Shown here piece after piece: positions 1 through 6,252 of a stretch of 10,148 nucleotides of DNA. Location: NCBI GenBank assembly GCA_964543965.1, contig CAZJAX010000075.1, positions 1 through 10,148 on the forward strand, written 5' to 3'. This stretch comes from CAMDWQ01 sp964543965. GTDB lineage: Bacteria; Omnitrophota; Gorgyraeia; 2-02-FULL-51-18. Below the pieces are notes generated by a model. That model did not search any database. It saw only the letters and a program-made list of their open reading frames with translations, and had not been told where the DNA came from. Position numbers and translations under genes: made by a program. The first letter of the stretch is position 1. Each line of letters starts with the position of its first letter.

Positions 1-714
1 CGTCATCGCGGAGACGAAGAGCGCAAACTTCCCGAAATTGGACGTGCGCAGCTGACGGATGAAATCAAAAAAACTGAAGTAATCGTCGTGCGAGGCATGC
101 CGGAAAGGTTCTTTCATTTTTTTCAGGCAGAGCCATGCGTAAAAGCGGCAGGTCATCGCGAAAACAAAGATCAGCGTGAACCCCGAGATATTTTCTTTGC
201 CGAAATAGTGCAGCGTCAGCCCTGCCGCGATCGACACCGAAACCGTCAGGACGCCCTGAAGGCGGTTGCGCCAGCCGAAGTATTTGCCTCTTTTTTTGAC
301 CGGGATATAGTCCGACATCAGGCTCTGCCAGGCCGGCACGGCAAACGCGCCGAACGAGGTATACACCGTCGCTGCGATCAGGAGCATCCACGGCATGAGG
401 TCAGGCCGGCCTCGGAAGACGTATGGGATCAGGATGATAGGTATCCAGGCGACCGCATGGAAGAAGACGATGATATTGATGAGCTTCAATCGCGAACCGA
501 TGGATTGCGTGAGGCTGGCCGAGCGTACCTGCAAAACCGTCGCAACAAGCATCGGGATCGAGGCCAGATAAGCGATCTGGTGGACGCTGGCTCCGAGCGC
601 GATACCATAAGGGATCAGATAGACTTCGCTCACGCCCACCATCATGGCCGTGAAAAGCCCGTCCAGGATAGAATAGTAGAGGCTTCTTCTGACCGAACCT
701 TTTTCAAATTTCAT
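1..714 (-). CDS. MFS transporter, N-terminal part (cut by left window edge)
   Basis: This reading frame starts at 714 on the minus strand and stays open through the left edge, giving the first 238 residues of a membrane transporter. Seen: about six hydrophobic segments (roughly residues 13-39, 45-64, 78-100, 107-128, 153-171, 178-197), with a seventh beginning near 228. A basic loop between segments 4 and 5 (SDYIPVKKRGKYFGWRNR, residues 134-151) is of the kind found in some major facilitator superfamily (MFS) proteins. A cytoplasmic loop (about 198-225) follows segment 6, as expected for the middle of a 12-helix MFS fold. The substrate cannot be told. The start lies 27 bases after the tlpA stop; that stop is in frame, so no earlier ATG is possible. 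GAGGGG about 13 bases upstream is a weak ribosome site. It is probably co-transcribed with ccdA-tlpA, though nothing ties it to thiol chemistry. Confidence 0.85.
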   Translation of the reverse strand, partial: MKFEKGSVRRSLYYSILDGLFTAMMVGVSEVYLIPYGIALGASVHQIAYLASIPMLVATVLQVRSASLTQSIGSRLKLINIIVFFHAVAWIPIILIPYVFRGRPDLMPWMLLIAATVYTSFGAFAVPAWQSLMSDYIPVKKRGKYFGWRNRLQGVLTVSVSIAAGLTLHYFGKENISGFTLIFVFAMTCRFYAWLCLKKMKEPFRHASHDDYFSFFDFIRQLRTSNFGKFALFVSAMT

Positions 715-741
715 GATGCCCGGCAGACCCCTCGACTTCTT

Positions 742-1239
742 TTACTTGATCGCGTTCTCCACGTCCTCGACGAGCTCCGGGGTGTACGCGTGGTATTCAC
801 CGAGGATGCGGCCGTCAGACGCCACTAGATAGCTCGTCGGGATGCCGACCACGCGGTACATCTCGCCGACGGCCTGGTCGCTGTCAAGCAGGACGGGGTA
901 ATTGATGCCTACTTTTTTTACGAAGTTCGCCACCTTCACCTGGGACTCGCCGACGTCGACGCCGAGGATCGTAAACGCATCTCCGCCGTACTTTTTCTGG
1001 AGACTGATGAGACCCGGGATCTCCTCGCGGCAGGGCGGGCACCACGTCGCCCAAAAGTTGAGCAGCACAGCCTTACGCGTCTTGAGTTCCTGGTTTAAAG
1101 ATACGCTCTGACCGTCCAGGTTTTTCAAAGAAAAATCAGCCGCCGTGTCGCCCACTTTCGCCTGCGATTCCATGCAGCCGGCCGTCAGCACGCAAGCCGC
1201 CAGCGCCGTGAGCGCCGCTGTTTTCACCGAAAATTTCAT
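742..1239 (-). CDS. tlpA: TlpA/ResA-like thioredoxin-fold lipoprotein
   Basis: This is a 165-residue thiol-disulfide oxidoreductase, probably anchored to a membrane and facing the envelope. Seen: a short basic N-terminus, a hydrophobic stretch, and a lipobox LTAGC with the lipidated cysteine at residue 22. A thioredoxin-like domain follows, with the active site WATWCPPC (cysteines 67 and 70) and the conserved cis-proline in GIPTS (Pro134). Length and layout match TlpA/ResA proteins. Known for the family: these proteins reduce disulfides outside the cytoplasm, often for cytochrome c maturation, using electrons passed through CcdA. The gene overlaps the ccdA stop by 4 bases (ATGA), and the G-rich run just before the ATG can act as ribosome site, so the pair is almost certainly translationally coupled. 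The real target is unknown because no cytochrome c biogenesis gene is visible in the window. Confidence 0.93.
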   Translation of the reverse strand: MKFSVKTAALTALAACVLTAGCMESQAKVGDTAADFSLKNLDGQSVSLNQELKTRKAVLLNFWATWCPPCREEIPGLISLQKKYGGDAFTILGVDVGESQVKVANFVKKVGINYPVLLDSDQAVGEMYRVVGIPTSYLVASDGRILGEYHAYTPELVEDVENAIK

Positions 1240-1940
1240 ATCAGGAGTCCCCCCATTTTAATTAACAGGTATTCCGCCGCGAAGATCAATAGATAGCCGA
1301 AGAATTTTTTCACCGCTTCCAGCCACTTGCCCGATTTGGGAAGCGCGCCGACGAGTCCGGTGAACGTGCCCAAGAGGATCAAGAGGAAACCCACGCCGTA
1401 TCCGAAAGTGAAAAGGAGTAAAAATCCGTAAAGCAGGTTTTTCTGGGATCCGACATAGACGAGGATCACCGCAAGAGCCGGAGCCGTGCAGGGGCCGACG
1501 ATAAGACCGGAAAAAAGTCCGATGAGGAACGCGCCCAGATAGCCTCTTTTTCTCGGCGCGCCGGAAGGCGGGCCAAAACCGAGCTGAGGGATATGGAACA
1601 CGTCGAGCATCGAAAGGCCGAGAAAAAGACAGACGTTGGCGACGATGAAATAAGTGGCCGGATGAGAGCCGACAGCGCCGAAAAGTTTGCCGGATAGCGA
1701 TGCAAAAGCCCCGAGCACGGCGTACATTAGCGCCATGCCCAGTACATAGACCAGCGAGAGCGTGAAGCCCTTCCAGCGGCTGCCGGCGCTGCGGGCGCCG
1801 ATGAAGCCGAGCGTGAGCGGGATGACCGGATAGACGCAGGGCGTAAAACTGACGAGGACGCCTGCCAGGAATACGCCGACGAATGCGAGGGCAGGATTTA
1901 CCTGGATCAAATGGTTGATATTTTCGATCAACGCCTGCAT
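1236..1940 (-). CDS. ccdA: CcdA / DsbD transmembrane-domain thiol-electron transporter
   Basis: This 234-residue integral membrane protein of the CcdA/DsbD-beta family carries electrons from cytoplasmic thioredoxin to a thiol protein outside. Seen: about six hydrophobic segments and the two family cysteine motifs, FTPCVYP (Cys35) and VGPCTAP (Cys151), each beside prolines in the first and fourth helices. The periplasmic domains of a full DsbD are absent, so this is the compact CcdA form. I chose the start at 1940 rather than an in-frame ATG 13 codons upstream (1979), because AAAGGA sits 8 bases before it and conserved hydrophobic sequence begins soon after. The next gene, tlpA, overlaps its stop and is the likely electron acceptor, so together they act like a split DsbD. 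A weak promoter-like box lies about 45 bases upstream; transcription from rlmN is the alternative. Confidence 0.93.
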   Translation of the reverse strand: MQALIENINHLIQVNPALAFVGVFLAGVLVSFTPCVYPVIPLTLGFIGARSAGSRWKGFTLSLVYVLGMALMYAVLGAFASLSGKLFGAVGSHPATYFIVANVCLFLGLSMLDVFHIPQLGFGPPSGAPRKRGYLGAFLIGLFSGLIVGPCTAPALAVILVYVGSQKNLLYGFLLLFTFGYGVGFLLILLGTFTGLVGALPKSGKWLEAVKKFFGYLLIFAAEYLLIKMGGLLI

Positions 1941-1948
1941 CGTGGCCG

Positions 1949-1954
1949 TCCTTT
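1949..1954 (-). promoter_or_regulatory. Shine-Dalgarno site of ccdA
   Basis: AAAGGA on the minus strand, 8 bases before the ATG at 1940. It decides the ccdA start against the longer in-frame option at 1979, which has no comparable site. Confidence 0.75.
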
Positions 1955-1985
1955 CTCTGTTTAAAGACGCCGTTATCACTATCTT

Positions 1986-1991
1986 ACTATA
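1986..1991 (-). promoter_or_regulatory. Possible -10 box upstream of ccdA
   Basis: TATAGT on the minus strand matches TATAAT in five of six bases and would place transcription start near 1979, giving a leader of roughly 38 bases that contains the ccdA ribosome site. No good -35 box is visible at 16-18 bases spacing (CGGATG at 17). It lies in the 88-base gap after rlmN; read-through from rlmN is equally possible. Confidence 0.25.
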
Positions 1992-2028
1992 ACTACGCCC
2001 CGCGCACGCATCCGGATGGGCCGGACCG

Positions 2029-3105
2029 TCATTTTTTCCGGAGCTTGCCTTTCTTGAACACCGAGCGCAGCTGCCCGCAGGCCGCCTGGATATCGAGGCC
2101 TTTGGAGAACCTCACCGTCGTGCGGACACCCTGATTCTGCAGGATCTGCTGAAACTTCACCAGCTCGTCATATGACGGCGCGACGTGCGGAAACTCTTCG
2201 ATCGGGTTGTAAGGGATAAGGTTCACCTTGCAGAGCATGCCTTTAAGGAGACGCGCCAGCTGGTTGGCTTCGGCGGGAGAAGAATTGACTCCTTTGATCA
2301 TGATGTATTCGAACGTGATCGCGCGGTGTGTTTTTTTGGCGTATTTTTTGCAGGCGTCGATGAGGGGTTTGACCGGGTAGGCCTTGTTGACCGGCATGAT
2401 GAGCCCTCGGACACCGTCGTTGGGCCCGTGCAGAGACACCGAAAGCTCCACCTGCAGACCCTCGTCGGCGAGCGCTTCGATCTTCGGGATCACGCCGCAA
2501 GTCGAGATCGTGATCTTGCGGGCGCCGATATTGAGCGCGTTCTTGGAGTTGAGCACCCGGATGGTCTTGAGCAGCTCCGGATAGTTGTCGAAAGGCTCTC
2601 CGATGCCCATGAATACGAGGTTGGTGATCTTTTTACCGGGAGCGAGGTCTCGCGCCAGGAGCACCTGTGCCAAGATCTCGCCCATTTTCAGATTGCGGAA
2701 AAATCCGTCCTGACCCGAGGCGCAAAACGCGCAGTGGAACTTACATCCGACCTGCGAAGAGATGCAGACCGTGCAGCGGTCCTTGCGCGGCATGCAGACG
2801 GCTTCGACAAAATCTTTTTCGTTCAGCTTGAGCAATAGCTTCACGCTCTTGTCTCCGGGGGACATGGAGCGCGTGACTTCGGAAGGGATGCCGATGCGGA
2901 ACTTTTCTTTAAGCTTATTCCGCAGCTCCACCGAAAGATTCGGCATCTTATCAAAATCATATACGCCTTTTCCGAAAACCCACTGCTGGACCTGGTCGGC
3001 CCGGTAAGGTTCGATCCCGGCGGCGAGGAATTTTTTCTTCAGTTCCTCCTGCGTCAGGTTGAGGATATCTATCGTCGCGGAAGATGCTTCGGTCTTAAGA
3101 GACAT
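2029..3105 (-). CDS. rlmN: Dual-specificity RNA adenine-C2 methyltransferase RlmN (radical SAM)
   Basis: RlmN is a cytoplasmic radical-SAM enzyme that methylates carbon 2 of A2503 in 23S rRNA, and in some bacteria A37 of tRNAs. This copy has 358 residues, close to the 384 of E. coli RlmN. Seen: a small N-terminal domain, then the iron-sulfur motif CKFHCAFC (Cys121, Cys125, Cys128), a GEP motif (MGIGEP, about 166-171), and the two catalytic cysteines expected by alignment from memory: Cys114 in TVCISSQVGC and the methyl-carrying Cys343 in AACGQL. All key residues are present, so it should be active. RlmN is favoured over the resistance enzyme Cfr because of the housekeeping context and overall length. 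The start at 3105 follows AAAGGA with a 9-base spacer; a longer in-frame ATG at 3210 only overlaps the phosphatase. It overlaps the phosphatase end by 11 bases. Confidence 0.96.
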   Translation of the reverse strand: MSLKTEASSATIDILNLTQEELKKKFLAAGIEPYRADQVQQWVFGKGVYDFDKMPNLSVELRNKLKEKFRIGIPSEVTRSMSPGDKSVKLLLKLNEKDFVEAVCMPRKDRCTVCISSQVGCKFHCAFCASGQDGFFRNLKMGEILAQVLLARDLAPGKKITNLVFMGIGEPFDNYPELLKTIRVLNSKNALNIGARKITISTCGVIPKIEALADEGLQVELSVSLHGPNDGVRGLIMPVNKAYPVKPLIDACKKYAKKTHRAITFEYIMIKGVNSSPAEANQLARLLKGMLCKVNLIPYNPIEEFPHVAPSYDELVKFQQILQNQGVRTTVRFSKGLDIQAACGQLRSVFKKGKLRKK

Positions 3106-3751
3106 GGTGGTCGTTCCTTTGGCTGCGCGGCAGGTGCGTGGTGTCGTTGAAGCCCCGGACACGCACGCGGTTCCCGTGGTATTCGACGAAAGCAAGGCTG
3201 GTGTTTTCAATGTGCAGATTGATCAGGAGCGTATCGAAGTCGGCCTTGAGCCACTCGGACAACAGAGCCGTGATCGCTCCGCCGTGCGTGACGACGAGCA
3301 CGGTCTTTCCGTGATTGGCCGCGGCGATCTTGTTGAGACGGCCGACGACGCGCCGGCGGAAATGCGCGAGCGTCTCGCTTTTCGGGATGCGGCACCCGGA
3401 CGGTTTGCAAAGCCACTTCTGATAACCCTTGTCGTAAAGTTTGTCGACATCTTCGGGCGTCATTCCTTCCCAGTCGCCGAGATGGATCTCGCGCAGCAGA
3501 GGATCACGTATGATCACCGCCTTTTTCCTTCCGCCCGCCTTCAGGCGGCGCGTGATCTCGACGGTGGTCGAGTAAGCGCGGCCGAGGTCGCTCGAATAGA
3601 TCTTGTCGATCTTGAAATTTTTCATACGCGCGGCGAGCTTCGCCGCCTGCTTCAGGCCCTTCGGCGTCAGGCGTGAATCGATCTGGCCCTGGATGCGGTT
3701 CTGAAGATTCAGATGAGATTCGGCATGACGCACGATGATGAGACGGGTCAT
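3095..3751 (-). CDS. Histidine phosphatase family protein (phosphoglycerate mutase-like)
   Basis: This 218-residue cytoplasmic enzyme belongs to the histidine phosphatase superfamily (cofactor-independent phosphoglycerate mutase, CobC and relatives). Seen: the N-terminal VRHAES motif with the phospho-accepting His9 and Arg8, an SSDLGRAYST motif carrying Arg57, an acid residue Glu88 in LLREIHLGDWEG, and the second catalytic histidine His156 in VVTHGGAI. These are the family's full active-site set. The substrate cannot be read from sequence: sugar phosphates, the alpha-ribazole phosphate step of cobalamin synthesis, or nucleotide phosphates are all possible. The start at 3751 puts the RH motif at the usual distance from the N-terminus; an in-frame ATG at 3808 would add 19 residues encoded inside the upstream gene. 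It begins 4 bases after the carbonic-anhydrase stop and has no strong ribosome site, so re-initiation or coupling is likely. Confidence 0.92.
   Translation of the reverse strand: MTRLIIVRHAESHLNLQNRIQGQIDSRLTPKGLKQAAKLAARMKNFKIDKIYSSDLGRAYSTTVEITRRLKAGGRKKAVIIRDPLLREIHLGDWEGMTPEDVDKLYDKGYQKWLCKPSGCRIPKSETLAHFRRRVVGRLNKIAAANHGKTVLVVTHGGAITALLSEWLKADFDTLLINLHIENTSLAFVEYHGNRVRVRGFNDTTHLPRSQRNDHHVS
3115..3120 (-). promoter_or_regulatory. Shine-Dalgarno site of rlmN, inside the phosphatase gene
   Basis: AAAGGA on the minus strand, 9 bases before the rlmN ATG at 3105. It lies within the last codons of the upstream phosphatase, which suggests coupled translation, and it rules out the longer start at 3210. 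Confidence 0.75.
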
Positions 3752-3755
3752 GGTC

Positions 3756-4268
3756 TTAGCCGAGAAACTTTTTGTACTTTTTGGCCAGCTGCGCGTACCT
3801 TTGGGCATGAGGCAAATGCTTACCGGCTTCCTGCGGCGTCAGGGTGCGCTTGACTCTGCCGGGAACGCCGAGAACGAGCGATCGTTCGGGGATCACTGCG
3901 TTTTCAAGCACGACCGCTCCGGCGCCGATAAGGCTGAAGGCACCGACCTTCGCGCCGCTCAAAATACGGGCGCCGATGCCGATGAGGACTCCGTGGCCGA
4001 TGTCGCAGGCATGCACGACCGCCTGGTGGCCGACGATCACGCCGTCGCCTATCCGGCAAGGCACGCCGTGATCCACGTGCACGATGGCGCCGTCCTGGAT
4101 ATTGGAAGCCTGGCCGACATGGATCGGGGCTAAGTCCCCGCGCATCACGGCCGCGAACCAGACGCTGGACCATTGTCCGATCGTGACGTCGCCGATGATG
4201 TGCGAGCCGGGCGCGATAAAGACCGAAGGGTCGATCTTGGGTGTTTTCGAATCGAATTGAAGGATCAT
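3756..4268 (-). CDS. Gamma-carbonic-anhydrase-family protein (YrdA/CaiE-like)
   Basis: This 170-residue protein of the left-handed beta-helix class is expected to form a trimer with metal sites between subunits. Seen: repeating hexapeptide-type turns (GDVTIG, IGDGVIVG, IGHGVLIGIGA, IGAGAVV) through residues 20-120, then a C-terminal helix. Three metal-ligand histidines sit where the family has them: His64 in VHVDHG, and His81 and His86 in GHQAVVH. The RGD motif (43-45) and Gln58 are also typical. Many bacterial members of this YrdA/CaiE-type branch have not been shown to have carbonic anhydrase activity, so CO2 hydration is possible but unproven. The ATG at 4268 has no Shine-Dalgarno site and lies 8 bases after an extended -10 promoter, suggesting a near-leaderless mRNA. 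It heads a minus-strand run with the phosphatase and rlmN. Confidence 0.93.
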   Translation of the reverse strand: MILQFDSKTPKIDPSVFIAPGSHIIGDVTIGQWSSVWFAAVMRGDLAPIHVGQASNIQDGAIVHVDHGVPCRIGDGVIVGHQAVVHACDIGHGVLIGIGARILSGAKVGAFSLIGAGAVVLENAVIPERSLVLGVPGRVKRTLTPQEAGKHLPHAQRYAQLAKKYKKFLG

Positions 4269-4276
4269 AGGGCGCT

Positions 4277-4285
4277 AGTATACCA
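4277..4285 (-). promoter_or_regulatory. Extended -10 promoter of the carbonic-anhydrase gene
   Basis: TGGTATACT on the minus strand fits the extended -10 pattern TGnTATAAT with one mismatch. It sits between the CNNM/CBS stop (4291) and the start codon at 4268. Transcription should begin about 7 bases downstream, near 4270, leaving a leader of around 2 bases. No good -35 box is visible, which extended -10 promoters can tolerate. Confidence 0.5.
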
Positions 4286-4290
4286 CGAGC

Positions 4291-5307
4291 TTACTTGGTC
4301 AGGGAGATGTCGATCTCTTCTTCGATCTCACCCACGATCTCCTCAAGCAGGTCTTCGAGCGTCACTAGACCCAGCGCCTTGTCCGTGACGGGATCGCGGA
4401 CGATGGCGATCTGAATCTTCCGGCGCTGAAATTCCTTCAGGAGCTCGGCCGCTTTCTGCTTGGGAGATATGAAGAACGGCTGGCTCATGAGGTCGCTCAG
4501 ATGGATAAGCTCGCTGTTCTTGAAAATATACAGAAGGTCACGTACATAAATGATGCCGATGACATCGGTCTTCTCTTTCCGGTAGACCGGTATGCGGTTG
4601 TGCCCTTCCTCGAGGATCACTCTCTCGATCTCGCTCTCGGACATGTCCATCTCGATCGCCGCTACCTGCGCCAGAGGAGTCATGATCTCCCGCACTTCGA
4701 TCTCGTCAAAATGAAAGATGCGTTCAAGCATTTTTCTTTCATTGTCCCCGTAATAACCCTCTTCCTTGCCGATCTGCACCATCATCTTGATCTCTTCTTC
4801 AGTGACCAGAGGCGAACGGTGGTGCGGATTGCCGCCGAAGAGGCGGATGACTCCCGAACTGATCCACGTCAGCACATGCGTGATCGGCGTCAGCAGAAAC
4901 ATCATGAGCGCCACGAGGTGTCTGGCGAAAAACGCGACACCTTCCGGGTGGCTGGTCGCAAAAACTTTTGGAATGAGGTCACAAAAAATGACGATGAACG
5001 CCGTGATGATCAGCGTCGAATACACAAGCCCCTCACCCACTCCGAAATAAGTGCTGAGGATAGCGGTCGAGATCGTGGCGATGGCGGTATTCAGAAGATT
5101 GTTTGCGACCAAAATTGTGGCTATCAGCTTGTCCATCCTCGAAAGAATACCGTAGATGCGCTTGGCGCCGGAGCGCTTGTTTTCGATCATGTGGCGGAGA
5201 CGCACCTTATTGAGCGCGATCAGCGCCGTCTCGGAGGCGGAAAAGAACGCCGAAAATACGATAAAAACGCCCAAAATGATGAGAAATGACGGATGGCTGG
5301 TAAGCAT
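4291..5307 (-). CDS. CNNM-domain and CBS-pair membrane protein (CorC/HlyC-like), short form
   Basis: This 338-residue membrane protein has a CNNM (DUF21) transmembrane domain followed by two CBS domains. Seen: hydrophobic segments at about 7-32 (with the family motif SASETAL, 23-29), 60-84, 94-117 and 127-155; a linker with EEEIKMMV; then CBS1 at about 207-260 and CBS2 at about 272-328, ending in TLEDLLEEIVGEI. Known for relatives: roles in magnesium, cobalt or sodium movement, with adenosine nucleotides often bound by the CBS pair. The C-terminal CorC/HlyC domain that follows the CBS pair in many family members (typically 400+ residues) is absent: the protein stops about ten residues after CBS2. 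The frame is clean to a TAA, so this looks like a natural short form. The ATG at 5307 lacks a Shine-Dalgarno site and is 7 bases past a consensus TATAAT. Confidence 0.92.
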   Translation of the reverse strand: MLTSHPSFLIILGVFIVFSAFFSASETALIALNKVRLRHMIENKRSGAKRIYGILSRMDKLIATILVANNLLNTAIATISTAILSTYFGVGEGLVYSTLIITAFIVIFCDLIPKVFATSHPEGVAFFARHLVALMMFLLTPITHVLTWISSGVIRLFGGNPHHRSPLVTEEEIKMMVQIGKEEGYYGDNERKMLERIFHFDEIEVREIMTPLAQVAAIEMDMSESEIERVILEEGHNRIPVYRKEKTDVIGIIYVRDLLYIFKNSELIHLSDLMSQPFFISPKQKAAELLKEFQRRKIQIAIVRDPVTDKALGLVTLEDLLEEIVGEIEEEIDISLTK

Positions 5308-5314
5308 GGCCCAT

Positions 5315-5320
5315 ATTATA
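5315..5320 (-). promoter_or_regulatory. -10 box (TATAAT) abutting the CNNM/CBS gene start
   Basis: A perfect TATAAT on the minus strand ends 7 bases before the ATG at 5307, so transcription should begin at about 5308, one base before the start codon. The upstream stretch is AT-rich. No convincing -35 box exists at 16-18 bases spacing. There is no room for a ribosome-binding site, so the mRNA is predicted to be leaderless. Confidence 0.5.
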
Positions 5321-5414
5321 CAAAATAATGAAATTTTATGCTGAAAATTAAGCTGCCGGGGTTCTCTTCGATTTGGCCGCTATATATAAGGAAAATGAAG
5401 AGCTCTGATAGCCA

Positions 5415-5443
5415 TTGACTTTCACTACCGCTCTCCCTAAAAT
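5415..5443 (+). promoter_or_regulatory. Sigma-70-type promoter of the nuoJKLMN operon
   Basis: TTGACT (5415-5420), a 17-base spacer and TAAAAT (5438-5443) form a near-consensus promoter, with one mismatch in each box. The predicted start near 5450 leaves only about six bases before the nuoJ ATG at 5456. No Shine-Dalgarno sequence is present in that leader. It is the strongest promoter in the window and lies in the divergent region shared with the CNNM/CBS gene. Confidence 0.7.
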
Positions 5444-5455
5444 AGTCGAATTCTT

Positions 5456-5947
5456 ATGCTGCAAACCGTCCTTTTTTATCTGATCGCATTTGGGGTCATC
5501 GCTTCCGCCATCGGCGTCGTTCTCGCCCGCTCGGCGGTCTACAGCGTGCTCTGTCTCGTCGCCGCCATGTGTCTGATGGCAGGACTTTTTGTCCTGCTTC
5601 AGGCCTTCCTCGTCGCGACCGTACTCGTACTCGTCTATGCCGGCGCCATCCTCGTGCTCTTTCTTTTCGTCGTCATGCTCGTCGATTTCCGAAAGCTGAC
5701 CGATGACTGGAAGGCTTTCCGCCTGCCGCCCGTCTGGGCGGCGCTTCTGTCCCTGTTTTTTTTCGCCGAGTTTTTTCTAGTCATCCAAAACGTTTCCCTG
5801 CCGGTGCGTGAAACCGTCCAGGGCGCAGCCAAAGAGATCGGCCGCGTTCTTTTCAGCCGCTATCTCCTGCCGTTCGAGCTCACGTCGTTCCTGATCCTGG
5901 CTGCCGTCGTCAGCGTCGTCGTGCTCGCGAAGAAAGACGCAAAATGA
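5456..5947 (+). CDS. nuoJ: NADH-quinone oxidoreductase subunit J
   Basis: NuoJ is a small membrane subunit of complex I that links the quinone site region to the antiporter-like pumps. This copy has 163 residues (E. coli 184). Seen: five hydrophobic segments (about 4-24, 28-49, 52-77, 92-111, 139-158). The third holds the family signature YAGAILVLFLFVVML (61-75), the helix known in complex I structures to bend between pi and alpha forms. The C-terminal YLLPFELTSFLIL is also typical. It is the first gene of the operon, with a promoter just upstream and no Shine-Dalgarno site, and its stop overlaps the nuoK start by 4 bases (ATGA). It is unusual that nuoJ, rather than nuoA or nuoH/I, opens the operon; the segment upstream is divergent and unrelated. 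Confidence 0.95.
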   Translation: MLQTVLFYLIAFGVIASAIGVVLARSAVYSVLCLVAAMCLMAGLFVLLQAFLVATVLVLVYAGAILVLFLFVVMLVDFRKLTDDWKAFRLPPVWAALLSLFFFAEFFLVIQNVSLPVRETVQGAAKEIGRVLFSRYLLPFELTSFLILAAVVSVVVLAKKDAK

Positions 5948-6249
5948 CCATCGGACTCGGACACTATCTGGTCGTCTCCGCCATCCTTTTCTCGATCGGC
6001 CTCTTCGGCGTGCTCTCTCGAAAAAACGTACTAATGATGCTGCTCTCGATCGAGCTCATTCTCAACTCTGCCAATCTTTCCTTTGTCGCCTTTTCCAGCT
6101 ATCACGGCGATCTTTCGGGGCAGGTCGTCGTATTTTTCACGATGATCGTGGCCGCAGCCGAAGTCACGGTCGCCTTGGCCGTCGTCGTCCTGCTTTACCG
6201 CAAAACGCAGTCCACCGATGTCGATAAGCTCGACACGCTGAAAGGGTAG
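5944..6249 (+). CDS. nuoK: NADH-quinone oxidoreductase subunit K
   Basis: NuoK is a three-helix proton-channel subunit of the complex I membrane arm, related to MrpC. At 101 residues it has the normal family length. Seen: helices at about 8-24, 29-50 and 58-84. The two buried glutamates essential in the family are present: Glu37 in LLSIELILNSANL and Glu73 in AAAEVTVALA. The start overlaps the nuoJ stop by 4 bases, indicating coupled translation. The stop is followed after 3 bases by the nuoL ATG, and the last nuoK codons carry the nuoL ribosome site (AAAGGG, 6241-6246). There is nothing unusual in the protein. Confidence 0.96.
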   Translation: MTIGLGHYLVVSAILFSIGLFGVLSRKNVLMMLLSIELILNSANLSFVAFSSYHGDLSGQVVVFFTMIVAAAEVTVALAVVVLLYRKTQSTDVDKLDTLKG

Positions 6250-6252
6250 TTT

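Noticed and set aside
88..828. A 246-codon plus-strand open frame
   Set aside because: It is the antisense of the MFS and tlpA genes; the translation is rich in Arg, Asp and His with no domain, while the minus strand gives clear transporter helices.
2000..2030. A terminator after rlmN from CCGG-containing symmetrical sequence
   Set aside because: The symmetry is short (ATCCGGAT and CCGG) and no T-run follows on the minus strand.
5395..5418. A seven-residue mini-gene with AAGG just upstream in the divergent region
   Set aside because: The spacing from AAGG to ATG is only 3 bases, its end overlaps the -35 box of the nuoJ promoter, and it would not be on the predicted nuoJ transcript.
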